NCBI RefSeq assembly: GCF_013911755.1
Contig: NZ_JACESP010000010.1
Span: 49,704-113,703 of the forward strand
Direction: 5' to 3'
Origin: Sphingosinicella sp.
Lineage (GTDB): Bacteria > Pseudomonadota > Alphaproteobacteria > Sphingomonadales > Sphingomonadaceae
DNA: 64,000 nucleotides
In this document: piece after piece, positions 50,175 through 58,232 of the stretch
Numbering within the stretch: the first letter of the stretch is position 1
Layout of the letters: each line of letters opens with the position of its first letter
Translations under genes and position numbers: made by a program
The notes under the pieces: generated by a model
What the model was told of the DNA's origin: nothing
Seen by the model: the letters and a program-made list of their open reading frames with translations, nothing else
Database searches by the model: none

Positions 50175-52159
50175 TAGAATTGAACTCCAAAGCTGATGAG
50201 ATGGAAGGCGAACGCGGCCCACAGGATCACGACCGCGGCGAGAAGCACGAGGATGCTCCACAGCTTAGAGAACCAGCCGCGACGACCCGTCCAGACGAGA
50301 AGCAGGTTCCATGCCGCGACGGCAACCATGCCGATGAAGGCGATCGTGCCGACGATCTGGAGCAGGTAGATAGCCCAGTCCATAGCACCGCCGAGCAGGT
50401 GGAAGTCCGACATCATCGCGGCGAGCGTCGCGACCCAGCCGATGAGCACCAGCGTCACCACCGCCGCGAAGCCGCGGACGAGGCGGAACGCCTTGAGCTC
50501 CTTGCCGGCAAGGGCCAGCTTCGCGCCGTAGCGACGACGGGCGATGGCGCCGATCGGCCATGACAGTGCCGTGAGGCCGAGGATCGCGAGACCCGCGATC
50601 ACGCCGGGCGACAGCCAGCCGGGCGAGGCGTACCACACCGGGCGCTGAAGCATCATGATCGCCGAGATGGCATCGATGCTGACCCAGTCGACCTTGCCGT
50701 CCTTGAGTTTCGCGGCAAGGCGGCCATGGCCACCGACCTCTTCCCAGACGAAGGGCGCGGTTTCGACCCACTTCGAATCCTCACCGCCCGTGTTCTTGAA
50801 CGGGAGGATGAGGTTGCCCTTGTCGTCGACACCGATCTTCATGCCGCCCGCAAGGTCGAGCGCCTTCATGAAGCTCGATTCCGGACGCCGCGAGCTGATG
50901 TACGTGCCCGCCAGCATCTTGGCGTGCTCGGCCGCGGTCTTTTCATCGACGCCGGCCTTGATCGTGCGCTCCATCGGGAAATACCGATCGGCGAACCCTT
51001 CGAACAGCGTGCTGCGGATGGGGCCCGTGACCCCCTCCTTGCCCGAGCTGTTCATCGAAATGTAGATGCCCACGTTCTCCTTCGGGAACAGCATCAGATC
51101 GGAATGGAACCACTGCGTATCGCCGCCGTGGCCGATCGCCGTCTGCCCGTTGATCCGCTGTTCGTAGAAGCCGAGCGCCATGCGGTTCAGAGGCGGCAGG
51201 ATGGTGAGCGTCGTCGTGTGCATCATCTTCGCGGTTTCGGGCGACAGCAGCGGCCCGCCGTTCGCGAGATGCGCGATCATGAACTTGCCCATGTCCGCGC
51301 CGGTCGAGGCGAGGCTGCCTGCGGGCGCGAGGCCGATGACCTCATAAGGCTTCGGTTCGCCTGATGCCGTCGCATAGCCCTTCGACACCAACGGCTGCAG
51401 CCTCTCGGGCAGCGGCTGGCGGAAGCTCGAATGGTTCATGCCGAGCGGCGCGAAGATGCGCTGGTCGATATAATCGTCGAACGACATGCCGGAGGCGCGC
51501 TCCACGATGTAGCCGGCAAGAGCGGTCGCGTAGTTCGAATAGGCAGGCGTCGTGCCAGGCGCGAAGATGCGTTCGGGCGTCCAGCGTTTCAGAAGGTCGC
51601 CGAGCGGCGCTTCCGGCTTGCCTTTGGAGATGAGACCGCGAATCTGCTCCTCGAAGCCAGCGGTGTGCGTCATGATGTTGCGCAGCGTGATGGGCTTGCC
51701 GTCGCGCGGCGGAATCTTGAAATCGAGGTAGGTGTTCACATCGGTGTCGAGGTCGAGCTTGCCCTCCTGAACAAGCTGCATCACCGCCGTCCAGGTGAAC
51801 AGCTTCGATACCGAGCCCGGACGGAACAGCGTCTTTTCCGGATCGACCGGGGTACGCTTCTCGACATCCGAATAGCCGTAGCCGCGTTGCGTCAGCACCT
51901 GGCCGTCCTTCACGACGACGACGACGGCACCTGCCACCGCGCCGCGCGCGAGCGCATAGGGCATGTATCCATCGAGCCACGCATCGACATCAGCCTTGGT
52001 GAGCGCGGGCGCGCTCGGCACCGGGATCGGCACGGCGGGCGATGCAGCCGTCACCGCCACGGGATTGACAGGTACCGGCGCAGGCGCGGGCTGCGCCAGC
52101 GCGGGCAACGCCATCAGGGCGATCGCCCCCGCAAACAGAGATTTCAGTGAACCTCGCAT
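50174..52159 (-). CDS. Exported S12 serine hydrolase (beta-lactamase fold) with C-terminal membrane region
   Basis: A 661-residue protein with a signal peptide (MRGSLKSLFAGAIALMALPA). The beta-lactamase-fold domain has the SxxK serine in FRPGSVSKLFTWTAVMQL, a YSN motif in TPAYSNYATALAGYI, and HGG in AIGHGGDTQWFHSD. A C-terminal part adds four membrane helices (GVIAGLAILGLTALSWPIGA and so on). S12 enzymes act as D-aminopeptidases, DD-carboxypeptidases or esterases. It is first in the minus-strand unit and is coupled to dgcA. Start at 52157-52159 has GGAGGGGGAAT upstream. Confidence 0.88.
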   Translation of the reverse strand: MRGSLKSLFAGAIALMALPALAQPAPAPVPVNPVAVTAASPAVPIPVPSAPALTKADVDAWLDGYMPYALARGAVAGAVVVVVKDGQVLTQRGYGYSDVEKRTPVDPEKTLFRPGSVSKLFTWTAVMQLVQEGKLDLDTDVNTYLDFKIPPRDGKPITLRNIMTHTAGFEEQIRGLISKGKPEAPLGDLLKRWTPERIFAPGTTPAYSNYATALAGYIVERASGMSFDDYIDQRIFAPLGMNHSSFRQPLPERLQPLVSKGYATASGEPKPYEVIGLAPAGSLASTGADMGKFMIAHLANGGPLLSPETAKMMHTTTLTILPPLNRMALGFYEQRINGQTAIGHGGDTQWFHSDLMLFPKENVGIYISMNSSGKEGVTGPIRSTLFEGFADRYFPMERTIKAGVDEKTAAEHAKMLAGTYISSRRPESSFMKALDLAGGMKIGVDDKGNLILPFKNTGGEDSKWVETAPFVWEEVGGHGRLAAKLKDGKVDWVSIDAISAIMMLQRPVWYASPGWLSPGVIAGLAILGLTALSWPIGAIARRRYGAKLALAGKELKAFRLVRGFAAVVTLVLIGWVATLAAMMSDFHLLGGAMDWAIYLLQIVGTIAFIGMVAVAAWNLLLVWTGRRGWFSKLWSILVLLAAVVILWAAFAFHLISFGVQF

Positions 52160-52265
52160 ATTCCCCCTCCAAAACTCATCTCGCCGCAAGGCGGCATGTT
52201 GGATTGCGTGTTCAACGCGGACGGGATACCGTGCGCGAGAATACGTTGTTTTGTCCCATGCAGAC

Positions 52266-52301
52266 AATAATGATCCTATTTAGAGAATTGTCAAACAGGA
52301 T
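52266..52301 (-). promoter_or_regulatory. Promoter and operator-like repeats between the S12 hydrolase and regulator genes
   Basis: On the minus strand TTGACA (52289-52294) stands 16-17 bases from a CATTAT/ATTATT -10 region (52266-52272). ATCCT-N19-AGGAT (52273-52301) overlaps it. The core AATTGTCAA (52286-52294) equals that before the M19 dipeptidase gene at 47.8 kb. It lies just upstream of the XRE-cupin gene, which reads the other way. Confidence 0.6.
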
Positions 52302-52316
52302 GATACAAGAGGAACC

Positions 52317-52985
52317 ATGGCGGATCATCGGGGTGCAGGCGTGAAATCGGACAAACCTACGCTGGGCACGCTATTACGCAGCCTTCGCACCCGCAACGAC
52401 TGGACGCTGAAGGAGATGAGCGAACGGAGCGGCATCCCCGTCTCCACGCTCTCCAAGGTCGAGCACGACCGCCTGACGCTCACCTATGACAAGCTGCTGC
52501 AGCTCAGCCAGCGCCTCAACATCCGCATGTCGGAGCTGTTTGCCGAGGAAGATCCGCAGGAAGCCGCAGCCGTCACCGGGCGGCGCAGCATCGGCAGCCA
52601 GGACCGCGCGATCCGCGTGAAAACGAACAACTACGACTACTTCTACCTGTGCACCGAGCTCAGGCGGAAACGGATGATCCCGCTGGTGACGCGCATCCGC
52701 GCCAAATCCGTAAAGGAGTTCGGCGAGCTGGTGCGGCACCCCGGCGAGGAGTTCGTTTACGTCATCGAAGGCCGCATGGTCGTTCACACGGAATATTACG
52801 ACCCGATCGTGATCGAGGCCGGCGAATCGATCTACCTCGATTCGAGCATGGGTCACGCCTATGTCGTCGGCGAAGGCTGCGAGGAGGCGCTCACCATCGG
52901 CGTCTGTTCGGCGGCCGAGGGCGACCTGATGGATTCGCTGATGAGCCTGCACGGCGAGGAACCGGGCGGCATTCACGAGGTTTGA
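52317..52985 (+). CDS. XRE-cupin transcription regulator
   Basis: A 222-residue regulator with an N-terminal Cro/XRE helix-turn-helix (about 15-70: LGTLLRSLRTRNDWTLKEMS, RSGIPVSTLSKVEHDRLTLT) and a C-terminal cupin domain (about 110-210: HPGEEFVYVIEGRMVVHTEY, AGESIYLDSSMGHAYV). In this family the cupin usually binds a small effector. It is divergent from the D-Glu/peptide catabolism operon and probably controls both promoters that share the AATTGTCAA core. The ATG at 52317 has AGAGGAACC upstream. Confidence 0.92.
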   Translation: MADHRGAGVKSDKPTLGTLLRSLRTRNDWTLKEMSERSGIPVSTLSKVEHDRLTLTYDKLLQLSQRLNIRMSELFAEEDPQEAAAVTGRRSIGSQDRAIRVKTNNYDYFYLCTELRRKRMIPLVTRIRAKSVKEFGELVRHPGEEFVYVIEGRMVVHTEYYDPIVIEAGESIYLDSSMGHAYVVGEGCEEALTIGVCSAAEGDLMDSLMSLHGEEPGGIHEV

Positions 52986-53029
52986 CCGCGCCGCGGGAAC
53001 TTTCCCGCGTGTTCACCTATATTGCAGGC

Positions 53030-54028
53030 ATGGCGCCGCGCTTTTCCTGGATCGAAGCCCATCCGACGGGCATTTACCTGCCTTCGGCCGACGCCTGGAT
53101 CGACCCCGCCGTCCCGGTCGACCGCGCCATCATCACGCACGGCCATTCGGACCATGCCCGCGGCGGACACCGCACCGTGCTCGCCACGCGCGAAACGCTT
53201 GCCATCATGGAATGCCGTTATGGGCCGCAAACCGGGCAGTCGCTCGGCTACGGCGAGACCCTCCGCATCGGCGATGTCGACCTTCGTCTTGTGCCGGCCG
53301 GGCACGTGCTCGGATCCGCGCAGGCGGTGCTGGAGCGCGGCGGCGAACGTGTTGTCGTATCCGGCGACTACAAGCGCCGCCCCGATCCGACATGCGCGCC
53401 TTTCGAGCCCGTGGCGTGCGACGTCTTCGTCACCGAAGCGACGTTCGCGCTGCCGGTGTTCCGGCACCCGCCGATCAGGGGCGAGATCGACAGGCTGCTC
53501 GCTGCGCGGCAGGCGCAGCCTGACCGTGCCATCCTGATCGGCGCCTATGCGCTCGGCAAGGCGCAGCGCGTGATCGCCGAACTGCGCGGGAGCGGACATG
53601 GTGGCCCGCTGTTCATTCACGGCGCACTGCAGCGCCTGTGCGACCTCTACCGTGAACTCGGCGTCGAGCTCGGTGAGCTTCGTCCCGTCGCCGGTCTGAA
53701 GCCAGCCGAACTTGCGGGCGAGATCGTGCTCGCACCGCCCTCCGCGCTGAACGATCGCTGGTCGCGGCGGCTCCCCGATCCGGTAACGGCGATGGCGAGC
53801 GGCTGGATGCGCGTGCGCCAGCGGGCACGGCAACGCGGCGTCGAGATGCCGCTCGTGATTTCCGATCATGCCGACTGGGACGAACTGACCGGCACGATCA
53901 GTGAGATCGCCCCCGGAGAAGTGTGGGTGACGCACGGGCGGGAGGATGCGCTCGTCCACTGGTGCCGCGAGCGGCAAATCACCGCGCGCGAACTCGCGCT
54001 CGTGGGCCGCGAGGATGAAGACGACTGA
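53030..54028 (+). CDS. Ligase-associated DNA exonuclease (metallo-beta-lactamase fold)
   Basis: A 332-residue metallo-beta-lactamase-fold protein of the Artemis/CPSF-like, ligase-associated type. The zinc-binding motif is ITHGHSDHARGGHRTVLATR, followed by LVPAGHVLGSAQAVLERGGE, VSGDYKRRPDPTCAPFEPVA and SDHADWDELTGTISEI. Start is the ATG at 53030. Its last base overlaps the start of the ligase gene, so the two proteins are made together, presumably to process and seal DNA ends. Confidence 0.93.
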   Translation: MAPRFSWIEAHPTGIYLPSADAWIDPAVPVDRAIITHGHSDHARGGHRTVLATRETLAIMECRYGPQTGQSLGYGETLRIGDVDLRLVPAGHVLGSAQAVLERGGERVVVSGDYKRRPDPTCAPFEPVACDVFVTEATFALPVFRHPPIRGEIDRLLAARQAQPDRAILIGAYALGKAQRVIAELRGSGHGGPLFIHGALQRLCDLYRELGVELGELRPVAGLKPAELAGEIVLAPPSALNDRWSRRLPDPVTAMASGWMRVRQRARQRGVEMPLVISDHADWDELTGTISEIAPGEVWVTHGREDALVHWCRERQITARELALVGREDEDD

Positions 54029-55596
54029 TGCAGGCGTTCTCGCAGCTGCTCGACAGCCTCATCTACACGCGCTCGCGCAATGCAAAGCTCGATCTCATCG
54101 GCGCCTATCTCAAGACGGCGCCCGACCCCGACCGCGGCTGGGCGCTCGCCGCACTCACCGGGGAGCTTTCGCTCCCTGCCGTGCAGCCGAGCATCATCCG
54201 CGCGCTCGTTGCCGAGCGCGTCGACCCGGTTCTGTTCGGGCTGAGCTATGACTATGTCGGGGACCTTGCGGAAACCGTGGCACTGATCTGGCCAGGCGGG
54301 GAGACACCTGCCGCACCGCCAAGACTTTCCGAGGTGGTGAATGAACTGCAGCTGATGACCCGCGCGCAGGCGCCCGCGGTGATGACGCGGCTGCTCGACC
54401 GCCTCGACGCAAACGCCCGTTTCGCGCTCCTCAAGCTCGCGACCGGCGGGATGCGCGTCGGCGTTTCAGCGCGCCTCGCCAAGACGGCGTTTGCGGGAGC
54501 CTTCGCGCTTGATCCCGACGATGTCGAGGAAGTCTGGCACGGCGTCTCGCCGCCCTACGCCGCGCTCTTCGCCTGGGCTGAAGGCGATGGGCCCCGCCCC
54601 GCGCCGGAGGATGCGCCGGTGTTCCGCCCGTTCATGCTCGCGCACCCGCTCGAGGACCGCGATATCGACCTTTCGGACTTCGCTGCCGAATGGAAGTGGG
54701 ACGGCATCCGCGTGCAGCTCGTGCACGTCGGCGGCGAGACCCGGCTTTACAGCCGGGCGGGCGACGACATCACGCGGAGCTTTCCCGATGTGGCGGAGAG
54801 CTACCGCACGCCGGGCGTGCTCGACGGCGAACTGCTCGTGCGCGGCGATTTTCAGGGCGGCGAGGCCGCGAGCTTCAATGCGCTGCAGCAGCGGCTTGGC
54901 CGCAAGACCGTGTCCCCGGCGATGCTGCGCGACTTTCCGGCTTTCGTGCGGCTCTACGATATCCTGTTCGATGGCCCGGAAGACCTTCGCCCGCAGCCGT
55001 GGACGGAGCGGCGCATCCGGCTCGAAACCTTCATGTCACGGCTGGACCGCGACCGCTTCGACCTGTCGCCGCTCGTCGACGTGTCCGATTTCGCCGCGCT
55101 TGAAGATTTGCGCCTCGGCGCGCGCGATGCGGCGATCGAGGGCCTGATGCTGAAGCGGCGCGACGGCCCCTATGTCCCCGGTCGGCGTGTCGGGCTCTGG
55201 TACAAGTGGAAGCGCGACCCGCTCGTGGCGGACTGCGTGATGATGTACGCGCAGCGCGGGCACGGCAAACGATCGAGCTATTATTCGGACTACACGTTCG
55301 GCTGCTGGACCGAGAACGGCGAGCTGCTGCCGGTGGGAAAGGCCTATTCGGGTTTTACCGACGAGGAGCTGATGATGCTCGACCGCTTCGTGCGCAACCA
55401 CACGGTCGCGCGCTTCGGCCCCGTGCGTGAGGTGGAAAAGACGCTGGTGCTGGAGGTTGCCTTCGATTCGGTCCACGCCTCGAAACGTCACAAGTCCGGC
55501 CTTGCAATGCGTTTTCCGCGCATCAGCCGCATTCGCACCGACAAGCCCGCCGCCGAGGCCGACCAAATCGAAACGCTGCGCCGCATGGTGAGCTGA
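54028..55596 (+). CDS. ATP-dependent DNA ligase
   Basis: A 522-residue ATP-dependent ligase of the cluster that includes a dedicated exonuclease. The N-terminal domain (about 1-190) is helical; the adenylation domain has the nucleotide-binding lysine in EWKWDGIRVQLVHVGGE (K of KxDG). Also seen: GVLDGELLVRGDFQG, EGLMLKRRDGPYVPGRRVGL and WYKWKRDPL. The C-terminal OB-fold begins near residue 400. The helicase that often joins this pair is not adjacent here. Confidence 0.95.
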   Translation: MQAFSQLLDSLIYTRSRNAKLDLIGAYLKTAPDPDRGWALAALTGELSLPAVQPSIIRALVAERVDPVLFGLSYDYVGDLAETVALIWPGGETPAAPPRLSEVVNELQLMTRAQAPAVMTRLLDRLDANARFALLKLATGGMRVGVSARLAKTAFAGAFALDPDDVEEVWHGVSPPYAALFAWAEGDGPRPAPEDAPVFRPFMLAHPLEDRDIDLSDFAAEWKWDGIRVQLVHVGGETRLYSRAGDDITRSFPDVAESYRTPGVLDGELLVRGDFQGGEAASFNALQQRLGRKTVSPAMLRDFPAFVRLYDILFDGPEDLRPQPWTERRIRLETFMSRLDRDRFDLSPLVDVSDFAALEDLRLGARDAAIEGLMLKRRDGPYVPGRRVGLWYKWKRDPLVADCVMMYAQRGHGKRSSYYSDYTFGCWTENGELLPVGKAYSGFTDEELMMLDRFVRNHTVARFGPVREVEKTLVLEVAFDSVHASKRHKSGLAMRFPRISRIRTDKPAAEADQIETLRRMVS

Positions 55597-55603
55597 ACCG
55601 CGT

Positions 55604-56407
55604 TTAGACCGGCGGCAGGATTGCGGGACGCAGGCTCCGCGCCCGCCACATATCCCCGAGCATCAGCCGCCACTCGCGGAAGGCGAGGGTGAGCGGGTTC
55701 GCGGTCGCCGGGCGGTGGGCGAGGCCGTAGCGGATCGGTTCGCCTTCCACCTCTTTCGCAAGCGTGCCGAACAGCCGGTCGAACACGATGAGTACGCCCC
55801 CGTAGTTGCGATCGATATAGGCCGGGTTCGAGGCGTGGTGCAGCCGATGATGCGCGGGCGTGTTGAACACCCACTCGATGGGCCCGAGCCGCCCGACCGC
55901 CTCGGTGTGCAGGAAGAACTGGTAGCGCAGGTTGAACGCGAGCAGCGTGAAGACGAGCAGCGGATCAAACCCCGCCAGCACCAGCGGAACGTAAACGATC
56001 CAGCCCGCCGAGAAGAGATTTGTCCACCCGAGCCGGAGCGAGGAGAGCAAGGTCATCTGCTCCGCCGAATGGTGCACCGAATGCGTCGCCCACATCCAGC
56101 GGATGCGGTGGCTGGCTCGGTGGAACCAGTAGTAAGCGAATTCCACGGCCAGGAAACCAGCGGACCAGGTCCGCCAGTCGGCAAGCGCCCAGCGCACGAA
56201 GGCATGGTCCCATGCGAGGCTGAACACGCCAGCGAGCGCAAGGCCGTTCAGCAGTCCAAAGGGAATGTTGCCGACGACGACGCCCAGCGTCGTCAGTGCC
56301 GTGCGGGGGTCGTAGCCGCGTCCGCTCCGCAGGCGCCAGAGCGCCTCGGCGAGGACGAGCGCGGCGACGAACCCCAGCCAGAGCGGCGAGCGCTGGAGCA
56401 AGTCCAC
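55604..56407 (-). CDS. Sterol desaturase / fatty acid hydroxylase family protein
   Basis: A 267-residue di-iron integral membrane protein. Histidine-box motifs are FHRASH in YYWFHRASHRIRWMWATH, HSVHHSAEQMTLLSS and HHRLHHASNPAYIDRNYGGV. Four hydrophobic segments are predicted. Such enzymes hydroxylate or desaturate lipids (for example carotenoids, fatty acids or hopanoids), and the substrate cannot be told. The gene ends 8 bases from the convergent ligase gene and starts 2 bases from the end of the EF-hand gene. Confidence 0.9.
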   Translation of the reverse strand: MDLLQRSPLWLGFVAALVLAEALWRLRSGRGYDPRTALTTLGVVVGNIPFGLLNGLALAGVFSLAWDHAFVRWALADWRTWSAGFLAVEFAYYWFHRASHRIRWMWATHSVHHSAEQMTLLSSLRLGWTNLFSAGWIVYVPLVLAGFDPLLVFTLLAFNLRYQFFLHTEAVGRLGPIEWVFNTPAHHRLHHASNPAYIDRNYGGVLIVFDRLFGTLAKEVEGEPIRYGLAHRPATANPLTLAFREWRLMLGDMWRARSLRPAILPPV

Positions 56408-56408
56408 G

Positions 56409-56858
56409 TCACTGCCTCCCGGCCTTCATCATCTCGGCTTTATTTCGGAAGGTTTCGCGCTCCGCCGTATCGACCTTGTCGTCGCTGTTGGTGTCGGCGA
56501 GGTCGAACACCGGCGTCGGCGCGGCGTCCATCTCTGCGCGCGTCACCTTGCCGTCGCGGTTCGCGTCGGCCTCCGCGATCAGGCGTTCGAGCCGTTCGCC
56601 GGCTTCCGGCCGGAACTTCAATATTCGCCCGAAATCGGATTCGCTGACGACACCGTCGTCGTTGCGATCGAGCGTATCGAAGCGCGCGCTGCGGTTCTTC
56701 AGGAACTCGCTGCGGGTGACGACGCCGTCGCCATTGGCATCAGCCTTGTCGAAGGCGGCAGCGCCGTCACCACCGCCCCAGCGCTGCGCAGCGGCGGGGG
56801 GCGCTATGAGCGTCGCAGCGGCGAGGGCGATCAAAATTCTGCGGGTCATTGAAATCAT
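56409..56858 (-). CDS. Exported EF-hand protein
   Basis: A 149-residue protein with a signal peptide (about 1-24, ending APPAAAQ). It has four EF-hand-like loops: DKADANGDGVVTRSEF, DTLDRNDDGVVSESDF, AEADANRDGKVTRAEM and the weaker DLADTNSDDKVDTAER. It probably binds calcium in the periplasm. It directly precedes the sterol desaturase-family gene (one base between them), so they are co-transcribed. Confidence 0.9.
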   Translation of the reverse strand: MISMTRRILIALAAATLIAPPAAAQRWGGGDGAAAFDKADANGDGVVTRSEFLKNRSARFDTLDRNDDGVVSESDFGRILKFRPEAGERLERLIAEADANRDGKVTRAEMDAAPTPVFDLADTNSDDKVDTAERETFRNKAEMMKAGRQ

Positions 56859-56938
56859 CCTGGAGAAAGGGCGGCCGCGCCCCGGCTGGGGTTGTGGTGG
56901 GGCGCGGCCAGTCGGAGGGAGGATACGGGTCAGGGTCC

Positions 56939-57340
56939 TCAGTCGTTGCGGGTCACGGTCCCGCTCTTCGTTGTGGTTGAGCCGTCGCGGTGGGTGCGCG
57001 TCGTTGAATAGTCGGCGCTGCCGTCGCCGTTGGCGGTCGCGGTGGTGCTACGGCCGAAGGTGGTGCCGCTGTTGGTGGTCGTCGTGCGGCCGCCCGTGTA
57101 GGTGCCGTCCTCGACCGACCTGCCGCGCGAGGACACATAGCCGCGACCTTCGCTGCCCTGCACTGACCGCGTGACCGCGCGGCTGCCCGGTTCGCGCGAG
57201 ACGCTGCGCTGCTTGACGAGGCTTCCGTTCGCGCCCTGCACGTTGACGACGCGGGTACGGTCGCGTGCCTCGGCGGGAAGCGCGGCGGCGGTGAGCGCGG
57301 TCGTGCCGATCGCCGCGAAAACAAAGAGGTGCTTCATCAT
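56939..57340 (-). CDS. Exported low-complexity protein of unknown function
   Basis: A 133-residue protein with a signal peptide (about 1-26, KHLFVFAAIGTTALTAAALP then AEA). The mature part is rich in Ser, Thr, Gly and Arg (QRSVSREPGSRAVTRSVQGS, GGRTTTTNSGTTFGRSTTAT), with repeated T/S-rich runs and no catalytic motif. ATGs at 57338-57340 and 57335-57337 could start it. It is divergent from the response regulator gene. Confidence 0.65.
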   Translation of the reverse strand: MMKHLFVFAAIGTTALTAAALPAEARDRTRVVNVQGANGSLVKQRSVSREPGSRAVTRSVQGSEGRGYVSSRGRSVEDGTYTGGRTTTTNSGTTFGRSTTATANGDGSADYSTTRTHRDGSTTTKSGTVTRND

Positions 57341-57510
57341 GGGTCTTGCTCCGGTTCTTCGTTCGATGCCGACGGCTCTTGTCCGTCTTCGCTCGGTGTA
57401 GAGGGCTCGCGTAAGCGGCATGCTTCGGCAAGGTAACGGACGGTAACAAAATGTAACGGCAGCGCCGTGCCCCGTTCCCCTCGCCGCGCGGCTGCGGCAC
57501 AAACGGGCGC

Positions 57511-58227
57511 ATGGGCAGCAGCTTCATCGCCGTCGTCGAGGACGACAACGAAATCCGCGCACTCGTGACCGGGCTCCTCGCGCGCGAAGGCTTCGAGGTT
57601 TCCGGGTGCCGATCGGGTGCCGAGCTCGACCGGCTGCTCGAACGCCAGCGCGTCGACCTTGCCGTACTCGACATCATGCTGCCGGGCGAGGACGGGCTTT
57701 CGATCTGCCGCCGCCTGCGCGCGCGTGGCGACCTTGCCGTGCTGATGGTGACGGCGAAGGGCGAGGACGTCGACCGCATCATCGGGCTCGAGATCGGCGC
57801 CGACGACTATCTCGCCAAGCCGTTCAACCCGCGCGAGCTGGTGGCGCGCGTCCGCGCCATTTTGCGCCGCACGCGCGAAACGAACCGCGTTTCGGTCGCC
57901 GCGCAGCCTTCGGAGCGCTACCGGTTCGGCGGCTGGACGCTTGATGTGGGCGCCCGCGCGCTGGCATCGCCTGCGGGAGACGCGGTGGACCTCACCGGCG
58001 GGGAGTTCGACCTGCTGCTCGCCTTCATCACGCACCCGCAGCGCGTGCTGAACCGGGACCAGCTTCTGGACTGGACACGCGGGCGCAGCGCCGGCCCCTT
58101 CGACCGCGCCATCGACGTGCAGTTGAGCCGCCTGCGCCGCAAGCTCGGCGACCATGGCGGCGCAGCGCTCATCAAGACCGTGCGCGGCGGCGGCTACCTG
58201 TTTGCGGCAAGCGTCGAGCGGGACTGA
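57511..58227 (+). CDS. OmpR-family response regulator
   Basis: A 238-residue DNA-binding response regulator. The receiver (1-120) has the acidic pair in IAVVEDDNEIR, phosphorylation Asp54 in LAVLDIMLPGEDGL, and Lys in DDYLAKPFNPRELV. The C-terminal winged helix (about 140-235) has LTGGEFDLLLAFITHPQRVL and RGGGYLFAAS. The histidine kinase gene follows after 5 bases, so the two form one system. Targets are unknown; the divergent exported-protein gene next to it is a candidate. Confidence 0.95.
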   Translation: MGSSFIAVVEDDNEIRALVTGLLAREGFEVSGCRSGAELDRLLERQRVDLAVLDIMLPGEDGLSICRRLRARGDLAVLMVTAKGEDVDRIIGLEIGADDYLAKPFNPRELVARVRAILRRTRETNRVSVAAQPSERYRFGGWTLDVGARALASPAGDAVDLTGGEFDLLLAFITHPQRVLNRDQLLDWTRGRSAGPFDRAIDVQLSRLRRKLGDHGGAALIKTVRGGGYLFAASVERD

Positions 58228-58232
58228 GCGCC

